Under the pieces are notes generated by a model. That model was not told the DNA's origin, searched no databases, and saw only the letters and a list, made by a program, of their open reading frames with translations. The translations under genes and the position numbers were made by a program. DNA of 64,000 nucleotides from FEN-1219 sp036563665. GTDB lineage: Bacteria; Pseudomonadota; Gammaproteobacteria; Steroidobacterales; Rariloculaceae. Below, piece after piece: positions 8,444 through 17,017 of this stretch. Positions within the stretch are counted from its first letter, which is position 1; the number at the start of each line of letters is the position of its first letter. Location: contig DATCLY010000014.1 of assembly GCA_036563665.1 (NCBI GenBank), positions 107,776-171,775 of the forward strand. The letters are read 5' to 3'.

Positions 8444-10099
8444 CTAGAGGTCGTCGAGAGTCAGGTCGACGGTCGCGTCCGACCAGGCTTTCGCGAACTG
8501 CGCCTCCACGAGGTCCGCCTCCGCGTCGCGCTGTTGCGCACGCAGGCTCTCCTTCAGGCCAAACAGCAGCCGCCCGTCGCGCGGATACTTCGCGAGCGTC
8601 TCGCGGAACACGGCTTCCGCCTCCTGCGGCCGGCCGTTCGCGAGCAGCGCGGCGCCGAGCGATTGCCGCACCGGGTAGAACCACGCCGGCGGCTCGTCGT
8701 ACTGGATGTCCTTCTCGAGCTGCGCCGCCCGCTGCCACGCCACGACGGCCGCGTCCGTGTCTCCGCGCGCGGCCGCGATGCGCGCATCGAGCGTCGCCGC
8801 CGCGAGCGCCAGGATATCCACGGCCTTGTTGTTGATCAGGTACCGAGACTCCTCGGAGACCGCCTGCCGCTCGCGCTCGAAGCGTTCCTGCTCGGCCACC
8901 GCCGCTCGCACCTTGCCCTGCCCCGCCAGCGCGAGCGCGCGGGCGTAGCGCCAGAACGCCCGGCTCATCGCCCGCTCGGCGCGCGGTTCGGGCGCTTCCA
9001 GAACGTCGTCCCAGCGGTTGAAGCGCAGGTCCACCATGAGCGGATAGAGGCGGAAGCCTTCGAGCATCTGCATCTCGAGATCCGCGTCGCCCACCATCGC
9101 GACCATCTCCTCGGCCGCGGCCTTCGCCTCCTCGTAGCGCCCCTGCTGCGCGCGCGCGTACGCCACGAAGTGCACGTTGTGCGTGGAGTACATGAGCGGA
9201 TAGACGCCGGTGGCCCCGGTGCGCTCGACGAACTCACGGTCCGCCTTCACCGCGCGCACGTTGGTGTCGGCGGCGAGGTCGTAATCGCCGGTCTGCAGAA
9301 AGATATGGCCTGGCATGTGCACGAGGTGGCCCGCGCCCGGCACGAGCGTCATGAGCCGCATCGCGCTCGGGATGGCCCGCTCGAGGCTCGGCGACGCCTC
9401 CACGGCGTGAATGTAGAAGTGATTGGCGCCCGGATGGTCGGGATTGCGCTTGAGCACCGACTCGAGCACGGCCACGAGCTCGAGCGTGCCGGGAGCGGGC
9501 TCGCCGTCGAGCGTCCAGAGCTGCCACGGCCTCAGCATCATGAGGCTCTCGGCGAACATCGTGGCGGCGTCGAGGTCGTCGGGGAATTGGCGCACCATCT
9601 CGCGCATGGCGTCGCTGTAGCTCAGGTGCTGCTGGAGCCAATCCGACTCGGGATCGGGCGACGGATAACGCTTCTCGAGCGCCGCGATGTACGCCTGCTC
9701 GCGCGGGGTCGCTTTCGCCGCCCGTCGCTGCGCGTTGCGCATCGCGTCGTACGTGGCCTGCGCCCGCGCCTCGTCGACGGCCGTGTCGTTGTAGTTCGGG
9801 CCGATGGCGAGCGCGAGGCCCCAGTACGGCATCGCCGCCTCCGGGTCGAGCTCCGCCGCGCGGCGGAAGTACCGCGCGGCCTCGTCGTGGTTGAAGCCGT
9901 AGAGCAGCGCGATGCCCTGGTCGAAATAAACTTGCGCCTCGGGATTCGACGTGGTGATGGGGAAGTGGTGGTCGCCGAGGTCGGGATAGAGCTCGGTCGC
10001 CGTGGGCGGCAGCGCGGGATGCTGCCCGTGCTGAGCCGACACGGGTGCCACGCACAAGAGAAACACGCCCGAGACCGCGAGAGTGCGAATGGCGTCCAT
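8444..10099 (-). CDS. Exported tetratricopeptide-repeat protein
   Basis: About 551 residues with a clear signal peptide (SGVFLLCVAPVSAQ) and TPR-like helical repeats throughout, for instance AARYFRRAAELDPEAAMPYWG near residues 65-90 and PQEAEAVFRETLAKYPRDG near the C-terminus. Histidine-rich stretches (GHLVHMPGHIF, ANHFYIHAVE) are typical of a family of periplasmic TPR proteins without an assigned function, often annotated only as 'tetratricopeptide repeat protein'. The start ATG at 10099 follows GGAGAACGAAC; the longer frame upstream reads through REP sequence. Its role is probably scaffolding; no partner is encoded nearby. Confidence 0.8.
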   Translation of the reverse strand: MDAIRTLAVSGVFLLCVAPVSAQHGQHPALPPTATELYPDLGDHHFPITTSNPEAQVYFDQGIALLYGFNHDEAARYFRRAAELDPEAAMPYWGLALAIGPNYNDTAVDEARAQATYDAMRNAQRRAAKATPREQAYIAALEKRYPSPDPESDWLQQHLSYSDAMREMVRQFPDDLDAATMFAESLMMLRPWQLWTLDGEPAPGTLELVAVLESVLKRNPDHPGANHFYIHAVEASPSLERAIPSAMRLMTLVPGAGHLVHMPGHIFLQTGDYDLAADTNVRAVKADREFVERTGATGVYPLMYSTHNVHFVAYARAQQGRYEEAKAAAEEMVAMVGDADLEMQMLEGFRLYPLMVDLRFNRWDDVLEAPEPRAERAMSRAFWRYARALALAGQGKVRAAVAEQERFERERQAVSEESRYLINNKAVDILALAAATLDARIAAARGDTDAAVVAWQRAAQLEKDIQYDEPPAWFYPVRQSLGAALLANGRPQEAEAVFRETLAKYPRDGRLLFGLKESLRAQQRDAEADLVEAQFAKAWSDATVDLTLDDL

Positions 10100-10242
10100 G
10101 TTCGTTCTCCGTGCTCGTGGGTGAAAGGACGGAATCGCGGCGCGAGCCGCGCCTATGGTGAGCAGCGTAGGCGCGGCGCGGCGCGGAGGCTTGACCCGGT
10201 GGCCGCGATTCTTGACCTGGGCGCCGGGCGGCGAGCCGAAGA

Positions 10243-10493
10243 TCGCGGCTGGAAAGCCGCTCCCACATCGCGGAGACGCGCGGTCGCCGGGTGGGGAGCG
10301 CCTTTCACAGGCGCGATCCGGCACGATCGTTCAGCGGCCGGGGGCGGACAGCCGCAGCAGGCGGCCGCGGCTGCCGCTCCCACATCGCGGAGACGCGCGG
10401 TCGCCGGGTGGGAGCGCCTTTCCAGGCGCGATCCGGCACGATCGTTCAGCGGCCGGGGGCGGACAGCCGCAGCAGGCGGCCGCGGCTGCCGCT
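10243..10493. repeat. REP-like cluster B with tandem duplication of a gene end
   Basis: A reverse REP unit (10243-10266) is followed by two adjacent copies of a longer segment, 10262-10378 (117 bp) and 10379-10493 (115 bp). Each copy contains a forward REP unit: a degraded one with two inserted bases at 10291-10316 and an intact one at 10408-10431. Each also contains the same stretch corresponding to the last codons and stop of the sugar dehydrogenase gene, whose real end lies in the second copy (stop at 10446-10448). The block occupies most of the 346 bases between the two flanking minus-strand genes. Confidence 0.9.
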
Positions 10494-11573
10494 GCGCTCG
10501 TCCTCGAGCACCCAGATGGCCCCGTCCGGGCCCTGCTCCACCGCGCGGATGCGGGCGCCCATGCGGAAGCGCTCCGCCTCCCGGGCCGAGTCGCCGCTGA
10601 TCGCAACGCGCACGAGCGACTGCGACGACAGCCCGCCGATGAACGCGTTGCCCCGCCACTGCGGGAAGTGGTCGCCGTCGTAGAACATGAGGCTCGACGG
10701 CGAGATCACGGGGTTCCAGAACACGGCGGGCGCCGCAAACTCCGGGCGCGTGGGATGATCCGGAATGTTGCGCCCATCGTAATGGTCGCCGTTCGAAACG
10801 ATCGGGTAGCCGTAGTTGGCGCCGCGTACCACGAGGTTCAACTCGTCGCCGCCCCGCGGGCCCATCTCGACGTTCCAGAGCCGTCCCTGGCCGTCGAACG
10901 CGAGGCCGAGCGGGTTGCGGTGGCCGAGCGACCACACCTGCGCGGCCACGCCGCCACGCTCCGCGAACGGATTGTCGGCGGGGACGCTGCCGTCGTCGTT
11001 GAGGCGCACGATCTTGCCCAGGTTCGAGCCCATATCCTGCGCGGGGTCGAACTTCTGCCGCTCGCCCGAGCTCACGTAGAGATAGCCATCGGGGCCGAAC
11101 GCGATCCGGTGGCCGTAATGGCCGCGGCCGTCCACTTTCGGCACCTGGCGCCAGATCACCTCGAGGTCGCGCAGCTCGCCGCCCGAGCCCTCGAGCACGA
11201 GCCGCGCACGCGCCACGGCCGCGCCGGCCGTCCCGCGCTCGCCGGACTCGGCGTAGCTCAGGTACACGAGGCCGTTCTCCGAGAACCCCGGATGCAGCAC
11301 CACGTCGCCGAAGCCGCCTTGGCCGCCGTACTCGACCTCCGGCACGCCGCGGATATCGCCGACGGTTCCATCCATGGCGAGGAGCTTCAACGCGCCGCGC
11401 TTCTCGCTCACGAGCACCCGCCCGTCCGGCAGGAACTCCATGGCCCACGGCTCGTTGAAGTCCGCCACCTCCGTGATCGTGAACGGCGCGCTCTGGGCGA
11501 AGGGCGCCTCGCCGGCACCGCCGCAGGCGGCGAGGGCGAAGGCGTAGGCGAGGATCGTGGGACGCGCGAGCAT
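10446..11573 (-). CDS. PQQ-dependent sugar (aldose) dehydrogenase-like lipoprotein
   Basis: 375-residue six-bladed beta-propeller of the soluble glucose/sorbosone dehydrogenase family (YliI/Asd type), which oxidises aldoses with PQQ in the periplasm. Family signatures include NEPWAMEFLPDGRVLVSEK, a GHRNPLGLAFD segment carrying a likely catalytic His, and GPRGGDELN. A lipobox (ALAACGG, Cys about 18) suggests anchoring to a membrane. The last 16 codons have been copied downstream in REP cluster B. A second member of the family lies at 45.6-46.8 kb. Whether PQQ is actually bound cannot be told from sequence, as some homologues lack full activity. Confidence 0.88.
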   Translation of the reverse strand: MLARPTILAYAFALAACGGAGEAPFAQSAPFTITEVADFNEPWAMEFLPDGRVLVSEKRGALKLLAMDGTVGDIRGVPEVEYGGQGGFGDVVLHPGFSENGLVYLSYAESGERGTAGAAVARARLVLEGSGGELRDLEVIWRQVPKVDGRGHYGHRIAFGPDGYLYVSSGERQKFDPAQDMGSNLGKIVRLNDDGSVPADNPFAERGGVAAQVWSLGHRNPLGLAFDGQGRLWNVEMGPRGGDELNLVVRGANYGYPIVSNGDHYDGRNIPDHPTRPEFAAPAVFWNPVISPSSLMFYDGDHFPQWRGNAFIGGLSSQSLVRVAISGDSAREAERFRMGARIRAVEQGPDGAIWVLEDERSGSRGRLLRLSAPGR

Positions 11574-11655
11574 GGCGATCAGCTCCTCGGAGACGGCGCG
11601 GGCTCAGGATAGCACCGGGGTGCGGCAGACGCGCCGGGCCGCGGGGGCCCGCGCG

Positions 11656-12138
11656 TCACTTCACGGCGCAGTCGCCGACGTACATCTCGGGGCGCGAGGT
11701 GAACCCGGGCAGCGCGGTGGGCATGTACTCGTGGCGCGTGTGCACGGCCTTGAGACGGCCGCCCGTGGACTCCTGCGCGAGCACGGTGGTGATGCGCAGC
11801 GGCCCGGCGTAGCCCATCTGCACGAAATGCAGATAACCCTCGGCGTAGCGCACGGAGATGAAGCTGTTGCCGAAGTCGCTCCCCGCCTCGGCCGTGCCTT
11901 CGTCGATGTTGATGTCGAAGAACGTGGCCTCGAGCGAGGCCGGCGCCACGGAAGCGGTGGACGATCCGCCCTGCCAGTCGCCGGTGACGAGCGTGGAGAA
12001 CTTGCACTCCACCCGTGTGGCCCCGGCGAGGCGCTGCTGCAGCGCGCGGGAGCCCTGGGCCGACGCGGCGGTGGACAGCGCCACCAGCGCGAGGGCGGCG
12101 GCGCCCGAAAACGCGATTGTCAACGCCCGCTGCGTCAC
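11656..12138 (-). CDS. Exported protein of unknown function
   Basis: 160-residue protein not assigned to a named family. It has a signal peptide (FSGAAALALVALSTAASAQ) and a mature domain with two cysteines (VECKFS near the N-terminus and VGDCAVK at the end) that could form one disulfide. The middle is rich in short beta-like stretches, suggesting a small beta-barrel. The GTG at 12138 is preceded by GAAAGG and begins the signal peptide; the open frame continues upstream to 12225 without signal-like character. The gene is divergent from the FMN-binding gene, with about 104 bases between the starts. Confidence 0.65.
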   Translation of the reverse strand: MTQRALTIAFSGAAALALVALSTAASAQGSRALQQRLAGATRVECKFSTLVTGDWQGGSSTASVAPASLEATFFDINIDEGTAEAGSDFGNSFISVRYAEGYLHFVQMGYAGPLRITTVLAQESTGGRLKAVHTRHEYMPTALPGFTSRPEMYVGDCAVK

Positions 12139-12187
12139 GGGGGCCTTTCTAGCACGCGGCCGCGCGTTTTGCCACGCCGCACCCAAA

Positions 12188-12217
12188 TTGACCGGCTCGC
12201 GCAGCCCCACGGATAAT
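12188..12217 (+). promoter_or_regulatory. Sigma-70-type promoter for the FMN-binding/Fe-S pair
   Basis: TTGACC (12188-12193) and GATAAT (12212-12217) are separated by 18 bases and lie 25 bases before the start of the FMN-binding gene, placing transcription start near 12224. Both hexamers differ from consensus by one base. Confidence 0.55.
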
Positions 12218-12242
12218 CGAGGCATTCGAGGAGATTCCCTGC

Positions 12243-12770
12243 TTGCGAGTCGCGCCCTTCCTCATCGCCACCGCCCTGCTTGCACTTCCCGCCGCCGAGA
12301 GCCAGATGGTCGAAGACCAGGCGCTCCTCGAGCAGCTGCAGCGCCTGTTTCCCGAGGCGGCGAGCTTCTCGACGAAGAGCGGCAATCCGCCGCACTACAA
12401 GGCGCTCGCGCCGTCCGCGTCGGGCCAGCCGCCCGAGGTCATCGGCTACGCGTATTGGACCACGGAGCTCGAGCCGCTCGAGCGGGGCTACGACGGCCCC
12501 ATCAAGATGCTCGTCGGCATGGACACGAACGGCGTGCTGAAGGGCATCATCGTCACGGAGCATCGCGAGCCGTACGGCTACTTCTCCGTGGACCTGCCCG
12601 AGTTCGCGGAGCAGTTCGCCGGCAAGAGCGTCCGTGACCGCTTCAAGGTGGGCGAGGACATCGACGCGATCTCGCGCGCCACCATCACCGTCGAGAGCGC
12701 GAGCCGCGCGGTACGCAACAGCTCCCGCCGCATCGCCCGCGCCTATCTGGTCCCGCCCGAGCAGCGGTGA
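12243..12770 (+). CDS. FMN-binding domain protein (periplasmic, probably flavinylated)
   Basis: 175-residue exported protein of the FMN-binding family found in RnfG, NqrC and the N-terminal part of NosR. A hydrophobic signal sequence (LIATALLALPAA) precedes a domain that ends in DAISRATIT at 141-149. This matches the flavinylation consensus, in which FMN is attached by phosphoester bond to the Thr after Ala (here Thr147), except that the usual Gly before Ala is Arg. The start is TTG at 12243 with GAGGAGA nine bases upstream and a good promoter before that. Its stop overlaps the start of the Fe-S membrane protein (GTGA). Together the two look like a split NosR-type electron-transfer module. 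Confidence 0.8.
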   Translation: MRVAPFLIATALLALPAAESQMVEDQALLEQLQRLFPEAASFSTKSGNPPHYKALAPSASGQPPEVIGYAYWTTELEPLERGYDGPIKMLVGMDTNGVLKGIIVTEHREPYGYFSVDLPEFAEQFAGKSVRDRFKVGEDIDAISRATITVESASRAVRNSSRRIARAYLVPPEQR

Positions 12771-13849
12771 ACGAGCAGCCCCTGCCGTGGCCGAGGTGGG
12801 AGCGTCGCCCGGCGGCGCCGGCCTCCGCCGTGAGCGGCCGGGCTCCCGAGGCAGCGGCGGCCCTGCCGCGCGGGCGTGGCGCGGCCGTCCGCTCCGTGCT
12901 CGCAGCCGCCGGCCGCTCCGCCTCCTGGCTGCTCGCCTTCGTCGCCGGCACCCTCTACGCGCAGTCCACGGACCCCGAGGACGACGGCGGCTGGAACTTC
13001 GAGGACATCGACGAGCCCGAGCCCACGCTGCTCGAGCTCGCCCGCGATCAGGCGCTCGACGTCGGGCTCTTCGCCGCCTTCGCCACGCTGGCGATGGTGA
13101 GCTTCTTCAAGAAGAGCGTGCCGCTCAAGTACGTCACGCTCGTGGTCACCGTGCTCTATCTCGGCGTGTACAAGAGCCAGCTCATCTCCATCGTGAACGT
13201 GTTCGGCGCGATCACCGGCAACCTGCCGATCTTCTCGTACAACATGGCGTGGTACGCGTTCGCGGTCTTCACGGTGGTCACGACGATTCTCTGGGGCAGG
13301 CTCTACTGCGGGCGGATCTGCGCGTTCGGCGCGCTCACGCAGCTCATCGACGCGGTGGTGCCCGCGCGTTTCCGCGTGGAAGTGCCGCGGGCGCTCGAGC
13401 GGCGGGCGAGCTATATCAAGTACGCCATCCTGCTCGGCGCGGTGGCCTATTTCCTCGCCACGCGCGAGATCGCGTTCTACCGCTACATCGAGCCGTTCTG
13501 GCTGTTCTCGTTCGAAGGGACCACGGTGCTCTGGATCGGCCTCGGCGTGCTGCTCGTCGCCACCGTGTTCGTGCGCAACCTCTACTGTCGCTTCCTCTGT
13601 CCGCTCGGCGCCGCGCTGGGGCTGCTCTCGACGCTCAGCGTGTTCCGGATCAAGCGCTGGTCGGAATGCAGCCGCTGCGCGCTCTGCGAGAAGACGTGCG
13701 AGTGGGGCGCCATTCGCGAGCGCAGGATCCTCATGACCGAGTGCGTGCGCTGCGACGACTGCGAGCGGCTCTACGACGATCGCCGGCGTTGCCCGCACTG
13801 GCTGCTCGAGGCGAAGCGCAAGGCGCGCGCCGCCGAAGCGGCGCGCTAG
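12767..13849 (+). CDS. NosR/NapH-like membrane 4Fe-4S ferredoxin protein
   Basis: 360 residues with about five or six transmembrane helices (for example 45-65, 97-112, 122-145, 158-176, 218-232, 256-270). It carries the paired cytoplasmic Cys motifs of the NosR/NapH/CcoG superfamily, CGRIC (181-185) and CRFLCP (274-279). These are followed by a ferredoxin-like cluster Cys301-304-307-311 and a second, less regular set at Cys326, 329, 332 and 342. It probably passes electrons across the inner membrane to the flavin of the preceding protein, as the C-terminal half of NosR is thought to do. The GTG start overlaps the upstream stop. No nitrous oxide reductase or denitrification gene is visible, so the end acceptor is unknown. 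Confidence 0.82.
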   Translation: MNEQPLPWPRWERRPAAPASAVSGRAPEAAAALPRGRGAAVRSVLAAAGRSASWLLAFVAGTLYAQSTDPEDDGGWNFEDIDEPEPTLLELARDQALDVGLFAAFATLAMVSFFKKSVPLKYVTLVVTVLYLGVYKSQLISIVNVFGAITGNLPIFSYNMAWYAFAVFTVVTTILWGRLYCGRICAFGALTQLIDAVVPARFRVEVPRALERRASYIKYAILLGAVAYFLATREIAFYRYIEPFWLFSFEGTTVLWIGLGVLLVATVFVRNLYCRFLCPLGAALGLLSTLSVFRIKRWSECSRCALCEKTCEWGAIRERRILMTECVRCDDCERLYDDRRRCPHWLLEAKRKARAAEAAR

Positions 13850-13895
13850 CGCGGCGCCACCGTCGCCGAACGCAGACACGCAAAGCCCCCTCGCC

Positions 13896-13928
13896 TTCAG
13901 GCGACGTTCAGTTGAGCGGCGCTATGTT
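13896..13928 (+). promoter_or_regulatory. Response-regulator-like box overlapping a -35, with -10
   Basis: TTCAG repeats at 13896-13900 and 13907-13911 with 11-base periodicity, the geometry of OmpR-family sites of the PmrA/QseB kind. A -10-like TATGTT lies at 13923-13928, and a -35 for it would fall at about 13900-13905, inside the box, as in activator-dependent promoters. It is 31 bases upstream of the small exported protein gene. Confidence 0.45.
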
Positions 13929-13958
13929 CGTTCCGTAACGGACAGGGAAAGCGCTGCG

Positions 13959-14213
13959 ATGAACCGGCTGTTCAAGATCACGCATTTCGTGCTGATGTTT
14001 CTGAGCGTGGCGGGCGTGGCGGACGCGAGCCGCATCGAGGACGGCGGCGCGGCACCCGCGGGCTGGCACCCGGCGCGAGGCGAGCAGTCGGAGCGGGAGC
14101 GCGACCGCCGCTACGCCGACCTCGCGCGCGAGGACCGCAGGCGACGGGAAGACGCGCAGCGCAAGGCGGGGCGCGTCGCGCCGGGCGGCGGGCAGGAGCG
14201 CAAGCGGGACTGA
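13959..14213 (+). CDS. Small exported charged protein
   Basis: 84 residues not matching a family I recognise. A signal peptide (FVLMFLSVAGVADA) is followed by a short linker and a highly charged helix rich in Arg, Glu and Asp (RERDRRYADLAREDRRRRED) that is likely extended or coiled-coil, ending in a basic Gly-rich tail. The ATG is preceded by CAGGGAAAG, and a plausible regulated promoter lies upstream, which together make it a believable gene despite its length. It is convergent with the GTPase gene. A role in the envelope stress or cation response is only a guess from the promoter type. Confidence 0.6.
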   Translation: MNRLFKITHFVLMFLSVAGVADASRIEDGGAAPAGWHPARGEQSERERDRRYADLAREDRRRREDAQRKAGRVAPGGGQERKRD

Positions 14214-14289
14214 AGCGGCGCGCGCCGCGTGACCAGCCCGCGCAGTGTCACCAGTCCGCGCAGCGCCGCGAGCCCGCGCCGCGCGAGCG

Positions 14290-15822
14290 TCAACGCCGCA
14301 GCAGCCTCCGCACGAGCCGTCCCGCGCCGGCCACGCGCCTGAGCGACGCGCGCAGGCCGCGCTCGCCCTTCGCCGTGCGCAGCACGCGGACCCAGCGCGC
14401 GCGCTGCGCCTCGCCCACCGCGGCCTCGATCATGAGCCACAGCAGATCCAGGTTGTACGGCGGCGCCACGTCCAGGCGCATCGGCACGACGGCCGCGGGC
14501 GCCACGTCGAGGTCGGCGGCGAGGCCGTCGAGCGCCGCGCGCAGCGCGCGCTCGGCGGGCGTCGAGGGCGCGTCCACGTCGTACGGCGGCGCCCACTCGC
14601 CGGGCGCGAGCAGCAGGTCGAGGTGCGTCGCCACCACGAGCAGCGGCGGCATCTTGCGGTGCGGATTCGCGGCGAAGCGCGCGCGCAGCGCGTCTAGGGC
14701 CGCGCGATCGAGCGCGCGGTCGGTGCGCTGCGCGGCCGTCACCCAGATGATCAGGTCGCAGACGAACGCGCGCTTCACGAACTCCGCGATGCCGTCGTCG
14801 CCGTCGACGCCGGGCGAGTCGATCAGATAGGCGGCCGGCAGCCCTTCCTGGCGCAGCTCGTAGCCCGAGAACGCGGCCGTGAACGGCGCGACGTCCACCG
14901 TGCCGCTGAGCTCGTCGAGCATGGCCCGCACCAGCGTGGACTTGCCCGCGCCCGGCCGGCCGGACGTGAGCAGACGCAGCGAGCCCGGCGCCGCCACGGC
15001 CGCGCCGCCGAGCCCCTCGGCGGCCGCCGCGCGGGCGAGCTGCAACGCGTCCACGCGGAGCCGCCCCGAGTAGAGCTCGATGGCGGCGCGGCCCACCTCC
15101 TCGATCCAGAGCCGCGCGATCCGCCGCCGCACGTTCGTCTGCACCGTGGTGAAGAGATCGCCGACCATGTGGTCGCGCACCTCGGCCACCAGCGCGTGCA
15201 GCGGGCTCGCGGCCCGGGCCATCCGGAAGAACGAATAGATGCGCAGGCCGCGCTCGACGCCCGCCGCGAGCAACGGCCGGAAGCCCCAGGCGCGGATCAG
15301 CGAGCGCGCCTTGAGCCTGTGCGACAGCGGCACCTGCTCGAGCAGCACGAGCCTGAGCCGCGCGCTCACGCGCTCGGTGAGGAGCAGGAGCTCCGGCAAC
15401 GTGAACTCGAGCGCGGGCTCCGGCGGCTCGGGGTGATAGTGGCGCGCCACCGCACTTATCGTGCGGCGCGCGGCTTCGAGCATCGCGCGATGATCCTCGA
15501 GCATGGCCGCGTCCGCTTCGCCGCTGAGCCTGCGCACCGCGTCCCACGCGGCGAGCTCCTGCGGCGCCCAGGTGGGATCGGCCGGCGTGATGGCCGGCGG
15601 CTCGGTGCCCGTGCGGGGCGGCCGAGGACGGTGCCGCCACCGCAGCACGCCCCAGGCGAGGCCGGTCAGGCCGCTCGCGGCGAGGAGCCACCAGAGCAGC
15701 CAGCCGCGCTCCCAGAGCCAGGCGACGCCCGCGCCGAGCAGCACGAGCGGCGGCACGAGCAGCACGAGGACGGCTGCGAGCTCCACCCACCAGCGAAGCC
15801 ACTTGCGCCGCCCGACCTTCAC
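14290..15822 (-). CDS. Membrane-anchored GTPase (Era/YcjX-like P-loop)
   Basis: 510 residues. Two hydrophobic segments at about 12-33 and 40-58 anchor the protein. A helical region of about 200 residues precedes a GTPase domain with P-loop GRPGAGKST, G3 motif DSPG (LIDSPGVDGDD) and G4 motif THLD (VVATHLDLLL). The domain resembles Era-like GTPases annotated simply as 'GTPase family' or linked to DUF697-type membrane proteins. The cellular role is unknown. The GTG start overlaps the stop of the GlxA-type regulator (GTGA), so the two are translationally coupled, an unusual pairing. A basic C-terminus (RRVAGAGRLVRRLLRR) could contact membrane or nucleic acid. Confidence 0.75.
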   Translation of the reverse strand: MKVGRRKWLRWWVELAAVLVLLVPPLVLLGAGVAWLWERGWLLWWLLAASGLTGLAWGVLRWRHRPRPPRTGTEPPAITPADPTWAPQELAAWDAVRRLSGEADAAMLEDHRAMLEAARRTISAVARHYHPEPPEPALEFTLPELLLLTERVSARLRLVLLEQVPLSHRLKARSLIRAWGFRPLLAAGVERGLRIYSFFRMARAASPLHALVAEVRDHMVGDLFTTVQTNVRRRIARLWIEEVGRAAIELYSGRLRVDALQLARAAAAEGLGGAAVAAPGSLRLLTSGRPGAGKSTLVRAMLDELSGTVDVAPFTAAFSGYELRQEGLPAAYLIDSPGVDGDDGIAEFVKRAFVCDLIIWVTAAQRTDRALDRAALDALRARFAANPHRKMPPLLVVATHLDLLLAPGEWAPPYDVDAPSTPAERALRAALDGLAADLDVAPAAVVPMRLDVAPPYNLDLLWLMIEAAVGEAQRARWVRVLRTAKGERGLRASLRRVAGAGRLVRRLLRR

Positions 15823-16838
15823 GCCTGCGCGAGGGGACGGAACATGCGCCGATACTCGCTCGGCGCGAGACCGGTGCAGCGGCGGAACACGCGGCGGAAG
15901 AACGACGCGTCCTCGTACCCCACCGCGAAGCTGATCTGATCCACCGCGAGGTCCCCCGTCTCGAGCAGCCGCTTAGCCTCCTCCACGCGCAGGTTCTGCA
16001 CGTACTCGATCGGCGTGCAGCCGGTGGCGGCCTTGAAGCGCCGCTTCAGCGTGCGCTCCGGGATCTTCGCCACGGCCGCCATCCGCGCGACGACGTTGTC
16101 CTCGCGGAAGTGCCGCGAGAGCCACCCCTCGCACTTCTGCACGATGTGATCCGCGTGCGGCAGGTTGCGCACGAGCGCCGCGTACGGCAGCTGTCCCTCG
16201 CCGTGCCATTTGAGCAGATAGACCTTGGCGACGCGCAGCGCCTCGTCGCGGCCCACGTGGCGCGAGATGATGTGCATCGCGAGGTCGTGCCACGCGGTGG
16301 CGCCCGCGGCCGTGACGATCCGTTGCGGATCCGCGAGCACGAGGTTCGGCTGCGGATCGAAGCGCACCTCCGGGTAGAACCGCGCGAAGAGATCCTGATA
16401 GCCCCAGTGCGACGTGGCCGGGCGGCCGTCGAGGAGCCCGGCCTCCGCCAGCATCACGCTGCCCGAGCAGGCGGAGTAGATGAAGGCGCCGGCCTCGTAG
16501 CGGCGCCTGAGCCAGTCGGTGACGGTGGGATAGCGGCCGTGCAGCGGCGTGTCGGGGCCGAGCCTGAGCTCCGGCACGATCACGATGCACGCCGCGGGAT
16601 CCTCGTCCACGGACGCGTCCGGCGTCACCGGCACGCCCGGCGCGCACGTGAACGGCTCGGGCTGCACCGCCACGATGCGCACGCGGAAGCGCGCCGGCAA
16701 CGGCGCATCGTTCACCAGGCTCTGCCAGCTCCGGCCGGTGGCGCAGAGCACGTCCACCATGCCGTAGAGCGCCGCGCCCGCCGTTTCCGGCACCGCGACG
16801 ACCGCGACGTCGATCGGAAAGGCATCGTCCTTGGCCAT
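15819..16838 (-). CDS. GlxA-type AraC family regulator with DJ-1/PfpI domain
   Basis: 339-residue transcription factor. The N-terminal 190 residues form a DJ-1/PfpI (class I amidotransferase-like) domain with the nucleophile-elbow segment IYSACSGSVMLAEAG, usually a ligand-sensing rather than enzymatic domain in this family. The C-terminal 110 residues hold the two helix-turn-helices of AraC proteins (ERTLKRRFKAATGCTPIEYVQ and the signature VGYEDASFFRRVFRR). It may regulate its own operon, because the GTPase gene begins at its stop codon. Homologues often control amine or carnitine catabolism, but no such genes are adjacent. Confidence 0.88.
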   Translation of the reverse strand: MAKDDAFPIDVAVVAVPETAGAALYGMVDVLCATGRSWQSLVNDAPLPARFRVRIVAVQPEPFTCAPGVPVTPDASVDEDPAACIVIVPELRLGPDTPLHGRYPTVTDWLRRRYEAGAFIYSACSGSVMLAEAGLLDGRPATSHWGYQDLFARFYPEVRFDPQPNLVLADPQRIVTAAGATAWHDLAMHIISRHVGRDEALRVAKVYLLKWHGEGQLPYAALVRNLPHADHIVQKCEGWLSRHFREDNVVARMAAVAKIPERTLKRRFKAATGCTPIEYVQNLRVEEAKRLLETGDLAVDQISFAVGYEDASFFRRVFRRCTGLAPSEYRRMFRPLAQA

Positions 16839-17017
16839 GTGCTACCCGCCGTGGCAAGCGCCGACCGGGCTGGTCCTCGAGCCATCTTACCTACGGGCGG
16901 GCCCCGGCCCATGGCGGCCGTCACGTTCCGGGGGACGGGCGCAGCGCGTACCGCGCGGCCACCCTTCGCCTGCTCGCGTGCATCGGCGGGCGCGCGGCGC
17001 CTGGCGAGGACCAGGGT

